From NCBI RefSeq assembly GCF_006658505.1, contig NZ_VFUZ01000038.1, forward strand, positions 1 to 43,821: a stretch of 43,821 bases of DNA, given 5' to 3'. The notes below the pieces were generated by a model, which searched no databases, was not told the DNA's origin, and worked only from the letters and a program-made list of their open reading frames with translations. This DNA comes from Mesorhizobium sp. B2-4-15. GTDB taxonomy: Bacteria > Pseudomonadota > Alphaproteobacteria > Rhizobiales > Rhizobiaceae. A program made the translations under genes and the position numbers. This document shows, piece by piece, positions 16,507 through 24,367 of the stretch. Position 1 is the stretch's first letter; each line of letters opens with the position of its first letter.

Positions 16507-17358
16507 TTGCGCAAGCGCCTGAACAATCCCATCGAAGACGCCACCGAAAGCGAGGGCTTCTCCACGTCCCTGGTTCGTGGCCTGCAGATATTGCGAAGCT
16601 TCCGGCCGGGGGAAACGTCGCTTGGAAACCTCGAACTCATGGCCCGTACGGGATTGCCGAAGGCGACCGTGTCGAGGCTGACCTACACGCTCGCAGGCCT
16701 GGGTTATCTTGTTTACGATGACGTCCTGGGGCGCTACAGCCTTGGCGCGGCGACGGTTTCGCTGGGCTATACTGCCTTGAGTTCCAACGCCATCGTCCAC
16801 GTCTCACGCCCCCTGATGCAGGACCTTGCGGACGAAACCGGTGCTGCGGTTGCTTTGGGAGCGCGTGACTACAACGAAATGGTTTATCTCTCCAACTGCC
16901 GATCCGAAAGCCTGGTGACGCTCAGGCTCAACGTTGGATCAAGGCTGCCACTGTGGAACAGCGGCATGGGCTTGGCTTATCTAGTCGGCCTCTCCGAGGA
17001 ACAGCGCAACCAGCTGAGCAATCGCTTCCTGCCCCCTACGCGGAGCGAACGCGCGACTTTCTCGAAGCTGCTCGAGCAGGCGCAGGAGCAGTATGCGCGT
17101 TTGGGCTACGTCACGGCCTCAGGCACCTGGCACAGCTACGTCAAGGCCGTCGGCGTGCCGTTCATACCCATCGACGGATCTCCGCCGCTCGCCTTTTCCT
17201 GTGGCGGAACCGCTGAGATCATCGACGAGAAGACTATCGCCGAGAAGATCGGCCCAGCACTTGTGCGCATGCGGACTGGCGTTGAGAATCTCCTGGCTGG
17301 GATACCGAAAGAGCCTGCCCCTCTCAAAAAGGCCAAACGGGTCAAGGCCGACCGCTAG
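16507..17358 (+). CDS. IclR-family transcriptional regulator
   Basis: This 283-residue regulator has an N-terminal winged helix (TSLVRGLQILRSF, then ARTGLPKATVSRLTYTL) and a C-terminal effector-binding IclR domain. It is read in the same direction as the importer 104 bases upstream. It probably controls that operon or region A, sensing a small carboxylate or aromatic acid. A TTG start at 16507 with AAGGAAGCGAGG upstream is the best choice. The stop codon TAG straddles the left edge of the IS630 insertion. The bases TA are the duplicated target and G is the first base of the IS, so the protein is unchanged. Confidence 0.9.
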   Translation: MRKRLNNPIEDATESEGFSTSLVRGLQILRSFRPGETSLGNLELMARTGLPKATVSRLTYTLAGLGYLVYDDVLGRYSLGAATVSLGYTALSSNAIVHVSRPLMQDLADETGAAVALGARDYNEMVYLSNCRSESLVTLRLNVGSRLPLWNSGMGLAYLVGLSEEQRNQLSNRFLPPTRSERATFSKLLEQAQEQYARLGYVTASGTWHSYVKAVGVPFIPIDGSPPLAFSCGGTAEIIDEKTIAEKIGPALVRMRTGVENLLAGIPKEPAPLKKAKRVKADR

Positions 17359-17372
17359 AGCATAATCTGACC
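17358..17372 (+). repeat. IS630 left terminal inverted repeat
   Basis: GAGCATAATCTGACC matches the complemented right end at 13 of 15 positions and abuts the TA target duplication at 17356-17357. Confidence 0.85.
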
Positions 17373-17448
17373 TGATGGAATCGCGAGGGATTCCCATCGG
17401 CGAGAATATCTGATTCATCATGTCTGCTGGATATGGAGGCCAGCAGGC

Positions 17449-18397
17449 ATGGTTAGAGCCATATCGGAGGATCTGCGTTCGCGTGTGATCGCGGCGGTTG
17501 AGGGTGGCCTGTCGCGGCGGGCCGCGGCGGATCGTTTCGGTGTTGCCCCGGCAAGCGCGGTGCGCTGGGTCCGCGAATGGCGAGAGAGCGGCGCGACGCG
17601 GGCAAAGCCCCAGGGCGGGGACAAGCGCTCCCAGCGGATCGAGGCCTATCGGGATACGATCCTGGCGGCGATCGAAGGTCAGGACGACATCACGCTGGTC
17701 GAGTTGGCTGAGTTTCTCAGGGCGGAGCATGCGGTCGTGTTCGCGCCGAGCACGATCTGGCGCTTTCTCGACCGTCACTCGATGACCTTGAAAAAAAACG
17801 GCGCACGCCAGCGAGCAGGATCGGCCCGACGTGCTCGCGCGGCGACGCGCCTGGTTCAAGGCCCAGCCTGATCTCGATCCCGAACGATTGGTCTTTATCG
17901 ACGAGACCGGCGCGTCGACGAAGATGGCTCGCCTGCGTGGACGGGCAAAGCGGGGCATGCGGTGCCGGTCTCCGATCCCGCATGGGCACTGGAAAACGAC
18001 CACTTTTACAGGCGCATTGCGCCTGACGGGCATGACTGCGCCGATGGTCCTCGACGGACCGATGACGGGTGAATGGTTCGCCGCTTATGCCGAGCAGGTA
18101 CTGGCGCCTACGCTTCGAATTGGGGACATCGTCATCCTCGACAACCTGCCCGCTCACAAAGTCACCGCCGCCCGCCAAGCGATCGAAGCGGTCGGCGCGC
18201 GAATGCTCTTCCTGCCACCTTATAGCCCCGACTTTAACCCGATCGAAAATGCCTTCTCGAAGCTGAAGTCGATCCTCAGGAAAGCCGCCGCACGCAACAT
18301 CCCCGAGCTTTGGGACGCAATCCGCGACGCGCTGCCCCGCTTCACCGCCGAGCAATGCACAAACCACTTCAGCGCCGCAGGTTACGAGCCTGAGTGA
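17449..18397 (+). CDS. IS630 transposase, two frames joined by a +1 shift
   Basis: The first frame (17449-17871) gives the helix-turn-helix half (RSRVIAAVEGGLSRRAAADR, FGVAPASAVRWVREW). The catalytic DDE half lies in the +1 frame, open past its first ATG at 17831 and ending at 18397. It shows VFIDETGAS, VILDNLPAHK and PDFNPIENAFSKLK, holding the Asp, Asp and Glu of the active site. At about 17790 the run TTGAAAAAAAAC offers a slip site. In the +1 frame KKTAHASEQDRPDVLARRRA continues into the second half without a stop, matching the family. This may be programmed frameshifting, as in other IS630 members, or a one-base inactivating change. The intact catalytic residues and ends favour an active copy. 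Confidence 0.85.
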
Positions 18398-18410
18398 TCA
18401 GATTCTGCTC
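18396..18410 (-). repeat. IS630 right terminal inverted repeat
   Basis: GATCAGATTCTGCTC is the inverted counterpart of the left end and is followed by the second TA copy (18411-18412). Confidence 0.85.
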
Positions 18411-18490
18411 TAGCCGACGCTTGCGGGACGCACCGGCTACGACCATCGCGATAGCTGTTCCTCCGAGCCTTCCGGGTGACGACGTCAATG

Positions 18491-18784
18491 TCAGTCCTTT
18501 GCCGAGGCGAGCATCTTCTCATGCGCGATCGCTGCCTGCATCGCCTCGATGATCGGTTGGATCTTGGCGATGTCGTACGACCTGCCCATGAATGTCATCT
18601 GGTAGGCGATCGCCTCCTGTGCGAGATAACGCCGGCGCTGTATCAGCATCCCAAGCATGCGCTCGAGATTACCCAGATGATCCTCGCTGAGCTCGGCCTT
18701 TCCGAACTCTTCAATGGGACGGGCGTAGCCGGACTGTTCCTTCAAGGAATTGTATTCACCAATCTCCGGCGGACTTTTATGCAT
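18491..18784 (-). CDS. Small hypothetical protein, third gene of the hydrolase-cupin operon
   Basis: This is a 97-residue protein that I do not recognise. It looks mostly helical and charged (IEEFGKAELSEDHLGNLERM, then RRYLAQEAIAY). It has no signal peptide or cysteines. Two adjacent ATGs occur; the second (18784) is six bases from a perfect AAGGAG, so I choose it. It lies 47 bases after the cupin gene on the same strand and completes a three-gene operon. Its conserved position suggests a small partner or subunit, but nothing in the sequence gives a function. Confidence 0.65.
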   Translation of the reverse strand: MHKSPPEIGEYNSLKEQSGYARPIEEFGKAELSEDHLGNLERMLGMLIQRRRYLAQEAIAYQMTFMGRSYDIAKIQPIIEAMQAAIAHEKMLASAKD

Positions 18785-18831
18785 CATCTTCTCCTTGTTC
18801 TGGTTCGCGGGTAGCAGGCGCCGCCTTGGGC

Positions 18832-19377
18832 TTAGACCGTCCACGTGACCGGTACGGATTTGCCGTTGTCGGCATCACTCCACAATGTTGGGAGGGGCCC
18901 GCCGGGACCGAAGAAGGGGTCAAAGGCCGGTATCGGCACCCGCCGCGAGGTCTCGGCCAGTTCGTAGTATTCGTCTGGATGACCCAAGCGGAAATCGAGC
19001 ACGCCGAACCCGGCCGGAAATGACCCCGTCACGAGCAGATCATCTGTGATCGAGACGCCGAAATGTCCTACACCGGCGGGAATGGCCACGACATCGCCCT
19101 TCCGGAGCAAAACCTCCTTGCCGTCGTGGCCCCCGAACAGCCCGCGCGCCTCGCCGCGTATGACAGCGATGAGTTCGTGTGACTGGCTATGGAAATGATG
19201 CTGCGGATAGAAACCGATTGGACTGTGCCAACTCGGGTTCCAGTAATTCGATCGCTGGCGGTCTTCCATTTCGATCGCTGACCAGGCGACCACGTCTCTG
19301 TAGACGAGCAGAGGCAGACGTGAGTTCGGCACCCGCCCGTTGCCCTTAAAGAAATAGGTCTCGACAGTTACGCCCAT
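18832..19377 (-). CDS. YjlB-type cupin protein
   Basis: This 181-residue single-domain cupin starts VTVETYFFKGNGRVPNSRLP, the pattern of the YjlB group. The metal-site blocks are YPQHHFHSQSHELIAVIRG (His-X-His and Glu), then GDVVAIPAGVGHFGV with a third His. It should be a small cytosolic metal-binding beta barrel; the group's reaction is not known. The ATG at 19377 has AGGGA about 9 bases upstream, and the nine residues of the longer frame do not fit the family. It sits between the alpha/beta hydrolase and a small unknown gene in one operon, so it may be an isomerase or decarboxylase of the same pathway. Confidence 0.85.
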   Translation of the reverse strand: MGVTVETYFFKGNGRVPNSRLPLLVYRDVVAWSAIEMEDRQRSNYWNPSWHSPIGFYPQHHFHSQSHELIAVIRGEARGLFGGHDGKEVLLRKGDVVAIPAGVGHFGVSITDDLLVTGSFPAGFGVLDFRLGHPDEYYELAETSRRVPIPAFDPFFGPGGPLPTLWSDADNGKSVPVTWTV

Positions 19378-19444
19378 GGCAATGATCCCTGTTGACGACA
19401 TCACGAGGAACAGGCAACGACCGAGAGGCGTTCAGCGCGGCTGC

Positions 19445-20320
19445 TCATGTCCGCGATCGATCGGCCTCTTCCAGAACCGCGCTGATTGCCGCCAGTGAGG
19501 CGGGCTCGTCCATCAGCAGCGGATGTCCCCTCACCGGCACGACCGTCAGCTGGGCGTTCGGATTGACGCCAGCCATCTCGAGCGCCAGATCTGCCGGCAT
19601 GTAGAGGGATTTCTCGGCGCGCAGGATCGCCACCGGGAGCTTAAGCGCTTTGAACTCTTTGTCGAAGCTCGGCTTGGCCTCCTTGAAGCGCTGTGTCTCC
19701 TGCTGAGTCAGTTCGTCGAAATCGCGTACATATTTGTCGCCCGCCACCTGCCGATAGGTCTGCAGGGTGAAGGAGCGCCAGTCGTCCTCGTCGAAATCCG
19801 GAAAGTAGTCGCCATACTGTTTCTTGGTCTTGCCAAGCGCCTCGTCGAAGCCGATCGCATCGAAGCTCAGATGCGTTGCGATGTGCTTGGTCCCTGGAGA
19901 CGAGGTCTGGGTGCCTACGTCGTTCAACACAATGCCGGCGACCCGCGCCGGTTTCTGCGTCGCCATCTCGATCGCCATGAAGCCGCCGAGCGCTACCCCG
20001 GCGATCACGACGTTTTCGACCTGAAGGCGATCCAGTAAATCCCACATATCCCCGATCAGTTTGTCGAAATGATAGTCCGCGACATCGTTTGTGCGCGATG
20101 ACTTACCTCGGCCGCGCAGGTCCGGCGTGATTACGTGGCGATCGCCCGCTATATTGCCGGCCAGGCGCCGGTAGTCTGACGAATTTCGCCAGAAGCCGGG
20201 AATACACAAAACAGGCGTGCGATTGCGCGCTAATGATGGGACGTATTGCTTGACATACATTCTGCCGAAGCCTGCAAGCTCCAAGAATTCTTCTTTGACG
20301 CTATAGGGTTTCGACTCCAT
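19445..20320 (-). CDS. Alpha/beta-hydrolase fold protein lacking the nucleophile Ser
   Basis: This 291-residue alpha/beta-hydrolase fold protein has CIPGFWRNSSDY (oxyanion loop), ITPDLRGRGKSS and the histidine block VVPVRGHPLLMDEP. At the nucleophile elbow the expected G-X-S-X-G reads G108-V-A110-L-G112. The codon at 19993-19991 is GCG, so Ser is replaced by Ala. The acid region RAEKSLYM also lacks the usual Asp. Ordinary Ser-His-Asp hydrolysis therefore seems impossible; a non-hydrolytic lyase, a binding role or an inactivated enzyme remain. The ATG at 20320 has GGAGG 5 bases upstream. It leads a three-gene operon with a cupin and a small protein. A decayed relative with the same N-terminal features is at 26338. 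Confidence 0.85.
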   Translation of the reverse strand: MESKPYSVKEEFLELAGFGRMYVKQYVPSLARNRTPVLCIPGFWRNSSDYRRLAGNIAGDRHVITPDLRGRGKSSRTNDVADYHFDKLIGDMWDLLDRLQVENVVIAGVALGGFMAIEMATQKPARVAGIVLNDVGTQTSSPGTKHIATHLSFDAIGFDEALGKTKKQYGDYFPDFDEDDWRSFTLQTYRQVAGDKYVRDFDELTQQETQRFKEAKPSFDKEFKALKLPVAILRAEKSLYMPADLALEMAGVNPNAQLTVVPVRGHPLLMDEPASLAAISAVLEEADRSRT

Positions 20321-20462
20321 CTGTCCTCCGCTGTCGTCTCGCTTGGCCCCGTTGGTCCGTACTGCGGGTTGGCCGACCTGCAAACTGTGTCGTTAAGTCG
20401 GCCCTGCGATCGCGAGCCAGACCGGCGCACAAACTCCTGTCAGAACTCCACTTCGCTATAAC

Positions 20463-20477
20463 CTGATGTTAATCTGG
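20463..20477 (-). promoter_or_regulatory. Operator box upstream of the hydrolase-cupin operon
   Basis: The box GATGTTAATC (20465-20474) lies in the longer sequence CCTGATGTTAATCTGG. On the minus strand a TATAGC -10-like sequence follows it directly. The core is identical to the site at 30877 and similar in context to 12038. The remaining stretch to 20605 shows no gene. Confidence 0.55.
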
Positions 20478-20605
20478 TTTGTTCGGCTGCGTCAACCATG
20501 AGATTGGAAATTGATTAGCTGGTCGGAATACCTGCGATTGCTCGCCGAAGCGGAGCCAAGTACGCGCGAGCGGAATTCACAACATGGTGATAATATGCTT
20601 ACAAA

Positions 20606-21346
20606 TCAAGCGTCTGCCTTGCCTGGCCTGACCGCGAGCACGTCCGGAAGGATTGTCCTCAAATAGGAAATTTGCATCCGCATGGAGTGCTCGAAGGTTT
20701 CGTCATCAATCTTGCCGTAAAGCAGATAAGATCGTGCCCAAGCCGACTCGACAAGGTCCATGGCTCGGGAAAAGGTTTCTTCCATGTCGGGGATGTTGGG
20801 CATGACGAAAAATGAGCGTAGCGCCGATGCGAGTTCTCGCGCCGCAGCCCGAGTTTCCTGATACGTCGCCAAGGTTGCCTGGCGATGGATTTGCGGGCCG
20901 AGCAGCACCTCGCAGATGGGTCGGCTGGCGTTGTATTGGTCGCGAGCATATTCACCCATCTTATACATCCAAACTTGCCAGCTCGGATTCTTCGAGCGTG
21001 CCTGGGCACGATGCGCAAGCACGGTGATCTCGGTCCCTATCTGCGCGTATTTCCGCGTCAACTCGATGCGCAACGCGGCCATGGTTGGGAACAAGTAGTT
21101 GATTGACGCGGGCGGCATCTTGGCCGCCCGGGCAACGTCGTAGGAGCTTATGTCCTCAATGTTGACGGCCTCGAGCAGCTTTTCTGTGGTGCTAAGGATT
21201 TTGGCGAATCTTGCCTGGCTGCGGTTTTGTGTTGGGCGCCGCGCCACATGTTCAACCTCGTCGGATCTGGTCTTACGCATCGACGATTTTGGTCGCACGG
21301 CGCCTTGCATCTGGTCGGTCGGTGCCTCATCGTCGGTAGTCCTCAT
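20606..21346 (-). CDS. TetR-family regulator 1
   Basis: This 246-residue TetR-type repressor has a charged N-terminal tail (SSMRKTRSDEVEHVARRP). The DNA-binding helices are ISSYDVARAAKMPPASINYL and FPTMAALRIEL, followed by a helical ligand domain ending SMRMQISYLRTILPDVLAV. The ATG at 21346 is six bases from a perfect AGGAGG, better than the ATG at 21370. It is a clear paralogue of the regulator at 27837, nearly identical in the recognition helix and the FPTMAALRIEL block. The palindrome CGATCTTAATCG lies 125 bases upstream, suggesting autoregulation. The ligand is probably the island's substrate or an intermediate. Confidence 0.9.
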   Translation of the reverse strand: MRTTDDEAPTDQMQGAVRPKSSMRKTRSDEVEHVARRPTQNRSQARFAKILSTTEKLLEAVNIEDISSYDVARAAKMPPASINYLFPTMAALRIELTRKYAQIGTEITVLAHRAQARSKNPSWQVWMYKMGEYARDQYNASRPICEVLLGPQIHRQATLATYQETRAAARELASALRSFFVMPNIPDMEETFSRAMDLVESAWARSYLLYGKIDDETFEHSMRMQISYLRTILPDVLAVRPGKADA

Positions 21347-21470
21347 TTGAGCCTCCTGTACCATCGACATGCGGCCCAGCTCTTCCGGTGGGCTGCGCGC
21401 ACAGCGAAAAACTGCTGTGTGCGTGGCGTGAATTTTGCCCCTGCTAGGGACTATATGCGCGCCGTTTTTG

Positions 21471-21482
21471 CGATCTTAATCG
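21471..21482. promoter_or_regulatory. Palindromic operator CGATCTTAATCG upstream of tetR 1
   Basis: The box GATCTTAATC with flanking C and G forms a nearly symmetric site in the 556-bp gap between the divergent tetR (start 21346) and the binding-protein gene (start 21903). A TCTGATTT-type sequence at 21767-21780 lies 122 bases before the importer. A minus-strand frame at 21537-21821 is not convincing as a gene, and I see nothing else in the gap. Confidence 0.5.
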
Positions 21483-21902
21483 AAATTGACGGAACTCGCC
21501 ATGCCGGCATGATAGCGGTGACAGCGATGTCCGGATCTACCATTCGACACCTGTGCCGCTCTCACAGCCTACGCCGCTTCGCCGTGCAACGGCGGGCTGC
21601 TGACGGGCCTGGTAGCGCCTGTATGCCTTGCGTGTGAAGGCGTTGCGGATCTCTTTCCAGCCGGGACGCATACAGGCCGCCAGATCGAGACAAAGGCCGA
21701 TAAGGGCAAACGCGCATGCGCAATCGACTACGACCCGTTTTGACACGATAACGAGTCGGCATCTCGCTAAAATCTGATTTACAACCAATTCGATCTGCGT
21801 TAAGCCTCCGCCAATAGCCAAGGTCGCTCGGCTCGGCGCCTTGGCCCGGGGTACGGAAATATCAAAAACAATGATCCACGAAAGACATATGGGAGAAGCA
21901 GC

Positions 21903-23024
21903 ATGACCTATAGAATCAGCCGCAGGACCTTGTTGAAAGGGGCGACAACAGCGGGCTTGGCAGCACTTGCCGCCCCGGCCATTGTCAAGGACGCGTTCTC
22001 TTCCTCAGGCAGCCTGAACTTCATGGCATGGTCGGGCTATGACTATTCGCCGTTGCTTGACAAGTTCAAGAAGGCGACGGGCATTACGGTCAATATTGCC
22101 TCTCAGCAACCTGACGCTGAGACCATGCTTGCGCAGGCGAAGCTGGCCAAGAGTGGCGGCATCGATATCGCCGAGCCGGCGATGCATTATGTGCGCGTCT
22201 GGATTAGCGAGGGCATGCTCCAGCCGTACGACCTGACCAAGATCAAGATGTCAAACTTCGTCGACGGCGCGCCGGGCGCCACGCCGGGAGACCAGGGCGA
22301 AGTCGACGGCAAACGCTACTACCTGCCGTCGAGTTGGGGCACCGAGGCGCTTGTGTTTAGCAAGAAGGATGCGCCGATGACATATGGCTCAGCCAGCCTC
22401 GCCGACCTCTTCGATAAGAAATATGAAGGCAAGGTGACCCTTCGTCCCCAATCGGCTCTTCCGGCCATGGGCCGCCTCCTCGAGGCTCAGGGAAAGCTGC
22501 CGCGGCCGTTCCTAGACAGTTACAGGGACGAGGCGACGATGCGGCAGATCTGGGACATCGTCCTGGCCGCGGCGATCGAACGCAAGGCAAATGTTGCCCA
22601 GTTTTGGTCCTCGGAGTCGGAAGCAGAGGGTGCCTTCCGAACCAATGGCTGCACACTCGGTCTTTGCTGGGATTCGAGCGGCGCGCATCTAGCGCCCGAC
22701 GGGTTTGGCTTCATAGCGCCCAAGGAAGGCGCCTTCAGTTGGAGCCAAGGCTTCGTGCTGATGAAGAACGCCACGAATGTGGACCAGGCGCATGAGTTCA
22801 TCAACTGGGTGTCCTCGGCTGAAGGGTCCTCGGGCTGGGCAACAATGTACAGCTGCAACCCGATCGGTAAGGGCGGCATTGAGCTGATGTCACCCCAGGT
22901 GCTTGAGTTCTACAAGGCGGCCTATCCGGAAGATGCCCTCAAGAAGCTCTGGCTGTGGCCGCCACGCGAGCCATGGTTTGTGAAGCTGAGCACCGAATAC
23001 GGAGACAAATGGCGCGCCGCCTGA
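21903..23024 (+). CDS. ABC importer binding protein 2, PotD-like, Tat-exported
   Basis: This 373-residue solute-binding protein has a twin-arginine signal (ISRRTLLKGATTAG) and an AAPAIV segment before the mature protein. The mature part begins LNFMAWSGYDYSPLLDKFKK, typical of spermidine/putrescine-type receptors. AEPAMHYV and WGTEALVF are further PotD-like blocks. It is not closely similar to the protein at 12402, so the two importers probably take different ligands. GGGAGAAGC upstream of the ATG gives a good ribosome site. It leads a binding protein-ATPase-permease-permease operon. Confidence 0.9.
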   Translation: MTYRISRRTLLKGATTAGLAALAAPAIVKDAFSSSGSLNFMAWSGYDYSPLLDKFKKATGITVNIASQQPDAETMLAQAKLAKSGGIDIAEPAMHYVRVWISEGMLQPYDLTKIKMSNFVDGAPGATPGDQGEVDGKRYYLPSSWGTEALVFSKKDAPMTYGSASLADLFDKKYEGKVTLRPQSALPAMGRLLEAQGKLPRPFLDSYRDEATMRQIWDIVLAAAIERKANVAQFWSSESEAEGAFRTNGCTLGLCWDSSGAHLAPDGFGFIAPKEGAFSWSQGFVLMKNATNVDQAHEFINWVSSAEGSSGWATMYSCNPIGKGGIELMSPQVLEFYKAAYPEDALKKLWLWPPREPWFVKLSTEYGDKWRAA

Positions 23025-23036
23025 TCGAGGTCGATC

Positions 23037-23079
23037 ATGGCCGCAGGCGCCGCTCTTTCCTGGCGGTGCCCGCGGCCAT
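23037..23079 (+). terminator. Long stem-loop between binding protein 2 and ATPase
   Basis: ATGGCCGC (23037-23044) pairs with GCGGCCAT (23072-23079), and GGCGCCGC (23046-23053) with GCGGTGCC (23063-23070), around a nine-base loop. The stem is about 16 bp with one mismatch. No T-run follows. It lies 13 bases after the stop and probably protects the binding-protein mRNA or partly attenuates the rest of the operon, as the hairpin at 13485 does. Confidence 0.6.
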
Positions 23080-23206
23080 ATGATTTGGCGCCTTGACCGT
23101 GTGATGCGGCAGGGTCGCGCGTTGCCCTCTGTACGCTCAAGCCTTTGAAGAGGCTGCGCGGTCGGCGGCTCCCGGGCCATAGGTTACAATCTCAAATAGG
23201 CGGTCG

Positions 23207-24367
23207 ATGAGCGAAGGCGTACAACTCTCAGGCGTTTCGGTGAATTTCGGTAATTTCCGGGCCGTAAACAATGTGTCTGTGTCCATCAAATCCGGTGAAT
23301 TCTTTTCGTTCCTCGGTCCTTCAGGCTGCGGCAAGACAACAATCTTGCGGGCGGTTTCCGGTTTCATCAGCCCGAGTGCTGGAAGCGTCAGGATTGGTGG
23401 CCAGGACATGGCGGGGATCGGCCCGAACCGCAGGCCAACCGCGCTTATTTTTCAGAATCTCGCCCTGTTCCCGCTGATGTCTGTGTGGGAAAACATTGCA
23501 TTCGGTCTCGAGGTCCGCGGCGCACCAAGGGCCGCGCGACGCGCCAGGGCCGAGGAGCTGTTGCGGCTGGTTGACCTGCCTGGAGCTGGAGACAAGGCCA
23601 TCGCGCAGCTGTCGGGAGGCCAGAAACAGCGCGTGGCGATCGCCAGGGCCCTTGCGGTCGAGCCGAAGGTCATGCTGCTTGACGAGCCTCTCTCGGCGCT
23701 TGACCTGAAGCTGCGGCAGCACATGCGTGCGGAGCTGCGAGCGATCCAGAAGCGCACGGACATCACCTTTATCTACATCACTCACGACCAGGGTGAGGCG
23801 CTGGCAATGTCAGACCGCATTGGCGTCATGTCGCAGGGCAGGCTGCAGCAGGTCGATACGCCGCAGAGAATCTACGAGAACCCCGCCAACGGCTTCGTGG
23901 CGTCCTTTGTAGGCGAGAACAATGTCTTCAACGGAACCCTAGACGATATCCAAGCCGGTGTCGGAACCTTCACGACCGATGACGGGGAGGTGCTGAGAGC
24001 CATGGTGGGATCCGGGGTCAAGGAGTATGCCGATGCGAAGCTCTATGTGCGGCCCGAGCGCGTAACCCTCAATCCCGTGAGCGAGAAGGCGCGCGAGGGC
24101 GCAAACGTCGTCGCCGTCAAGGTCGCGAGCATCGCTTTCGAAGGAAACTTCATCAATATCCACGCCAGCGACAAACGGGGGCGGCGGCACATCGTGCAGG
24201 TCCCGAACGATGCTTCGGTGTGGATCCCGCCGGTCGGGACAGATGCCCGACTTGAGTTCACGCCTGACCAAGCCACGATCCTGACAGAAAATTTGCCTGC
24301 ACGCGCTGGAGAGGACGACGTCGGTGTCCGGCAGGGTCAGTCGTACCGTGTCGAGGTCGCGCAATGA
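23207..24367 (+). CDS. ABC importer 2 ATPase, PotA type
   Basis: This 386-residue ATPase has Walker A GPSGCGKTT, Q-loop FQNLALFP, signature LSGGQKQRVAIARA, Walker B VMLLDEPLSALD and H-loop THDQGEALAMSDR. A TOBE-type domain fills about residues 285-370 (YVRPERVTLNPV). It starts with ATG at 23207 and overlaps the first permease start by four bases. It is separated from the binding-protein gene by 182 bases containing the long hairpin. Confidence 0.93.
   Translation: MSEGVQLSGVSVNFGNFRAVNNVSVSIKSGEFFSFLGPSGCGKTTILRAVSGFISPSAGSVRIGGQDMAGIGPNRRPTALIFQNLALFPLMSVWENIAFGLEVRGAPRAARRARAEELLRLVDLPGAGDKAIAQLSGGQKQRVAIARALAVEPKVMLLDEPLSALDLKLRQHMRAELRAIQKRTDITFIYITHDQGEALAMSDRIGVMSQGRLQQVDTPQRIYENPANGFVASFVGENNVFNGTLDDIQAGVGTFTTDDGEVLRAMVGSGVKEYADAKLYVRPERVTLNPVSEKAREGANVVAVKVASIAFEGNFINIHASDKRGRRHIVQVPNDASVWIPPVGTDARLEFTPDQATILTENLPARAGEDDVGVRQGQSYRVEVAQ

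Larger units (their letters stand above)
17358..18410 (+). mobile_element. IS630-family insertion sequence (1053 bp)
   Basis: Both ends are visible. The left end reads GAGCATAATCTGACC and the right end, complemented, GAGCAGAATCTGATC, with two mismatches in the first 15 bases. TA dinucleotides flank both ends (17356-17357 and 18411-18412), the TA target duplication typical of IS630/Tc1 relatives. The element holds one transposase split over two frames. It is inserted in the iclR stop codon. Removing it and one TA restores a continuous GACCGCTAGCCGACG, still with a TAG stop. Confidence 0.9.

Noticed and set aside
17358..17372. AATCTGA in the IS630 ends as another copy of the regulatory box
   Set aside because: It is part of the transposon terminal repeat, lacks the GAYNTTAATC core, and is explained by the IS.
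17119..18367. Minus-strand frames across iclR and the IS630 transposase
   Set aside because: They are antisense to well-supported genes and rich in Arg/His with no family signal.
21537..21821. A 94-codon minus-strand frame between tetR 1 and importer 2
   Set aside because: There is no ribosome site or family pattern, and it overlaps the probable importer promoter region.
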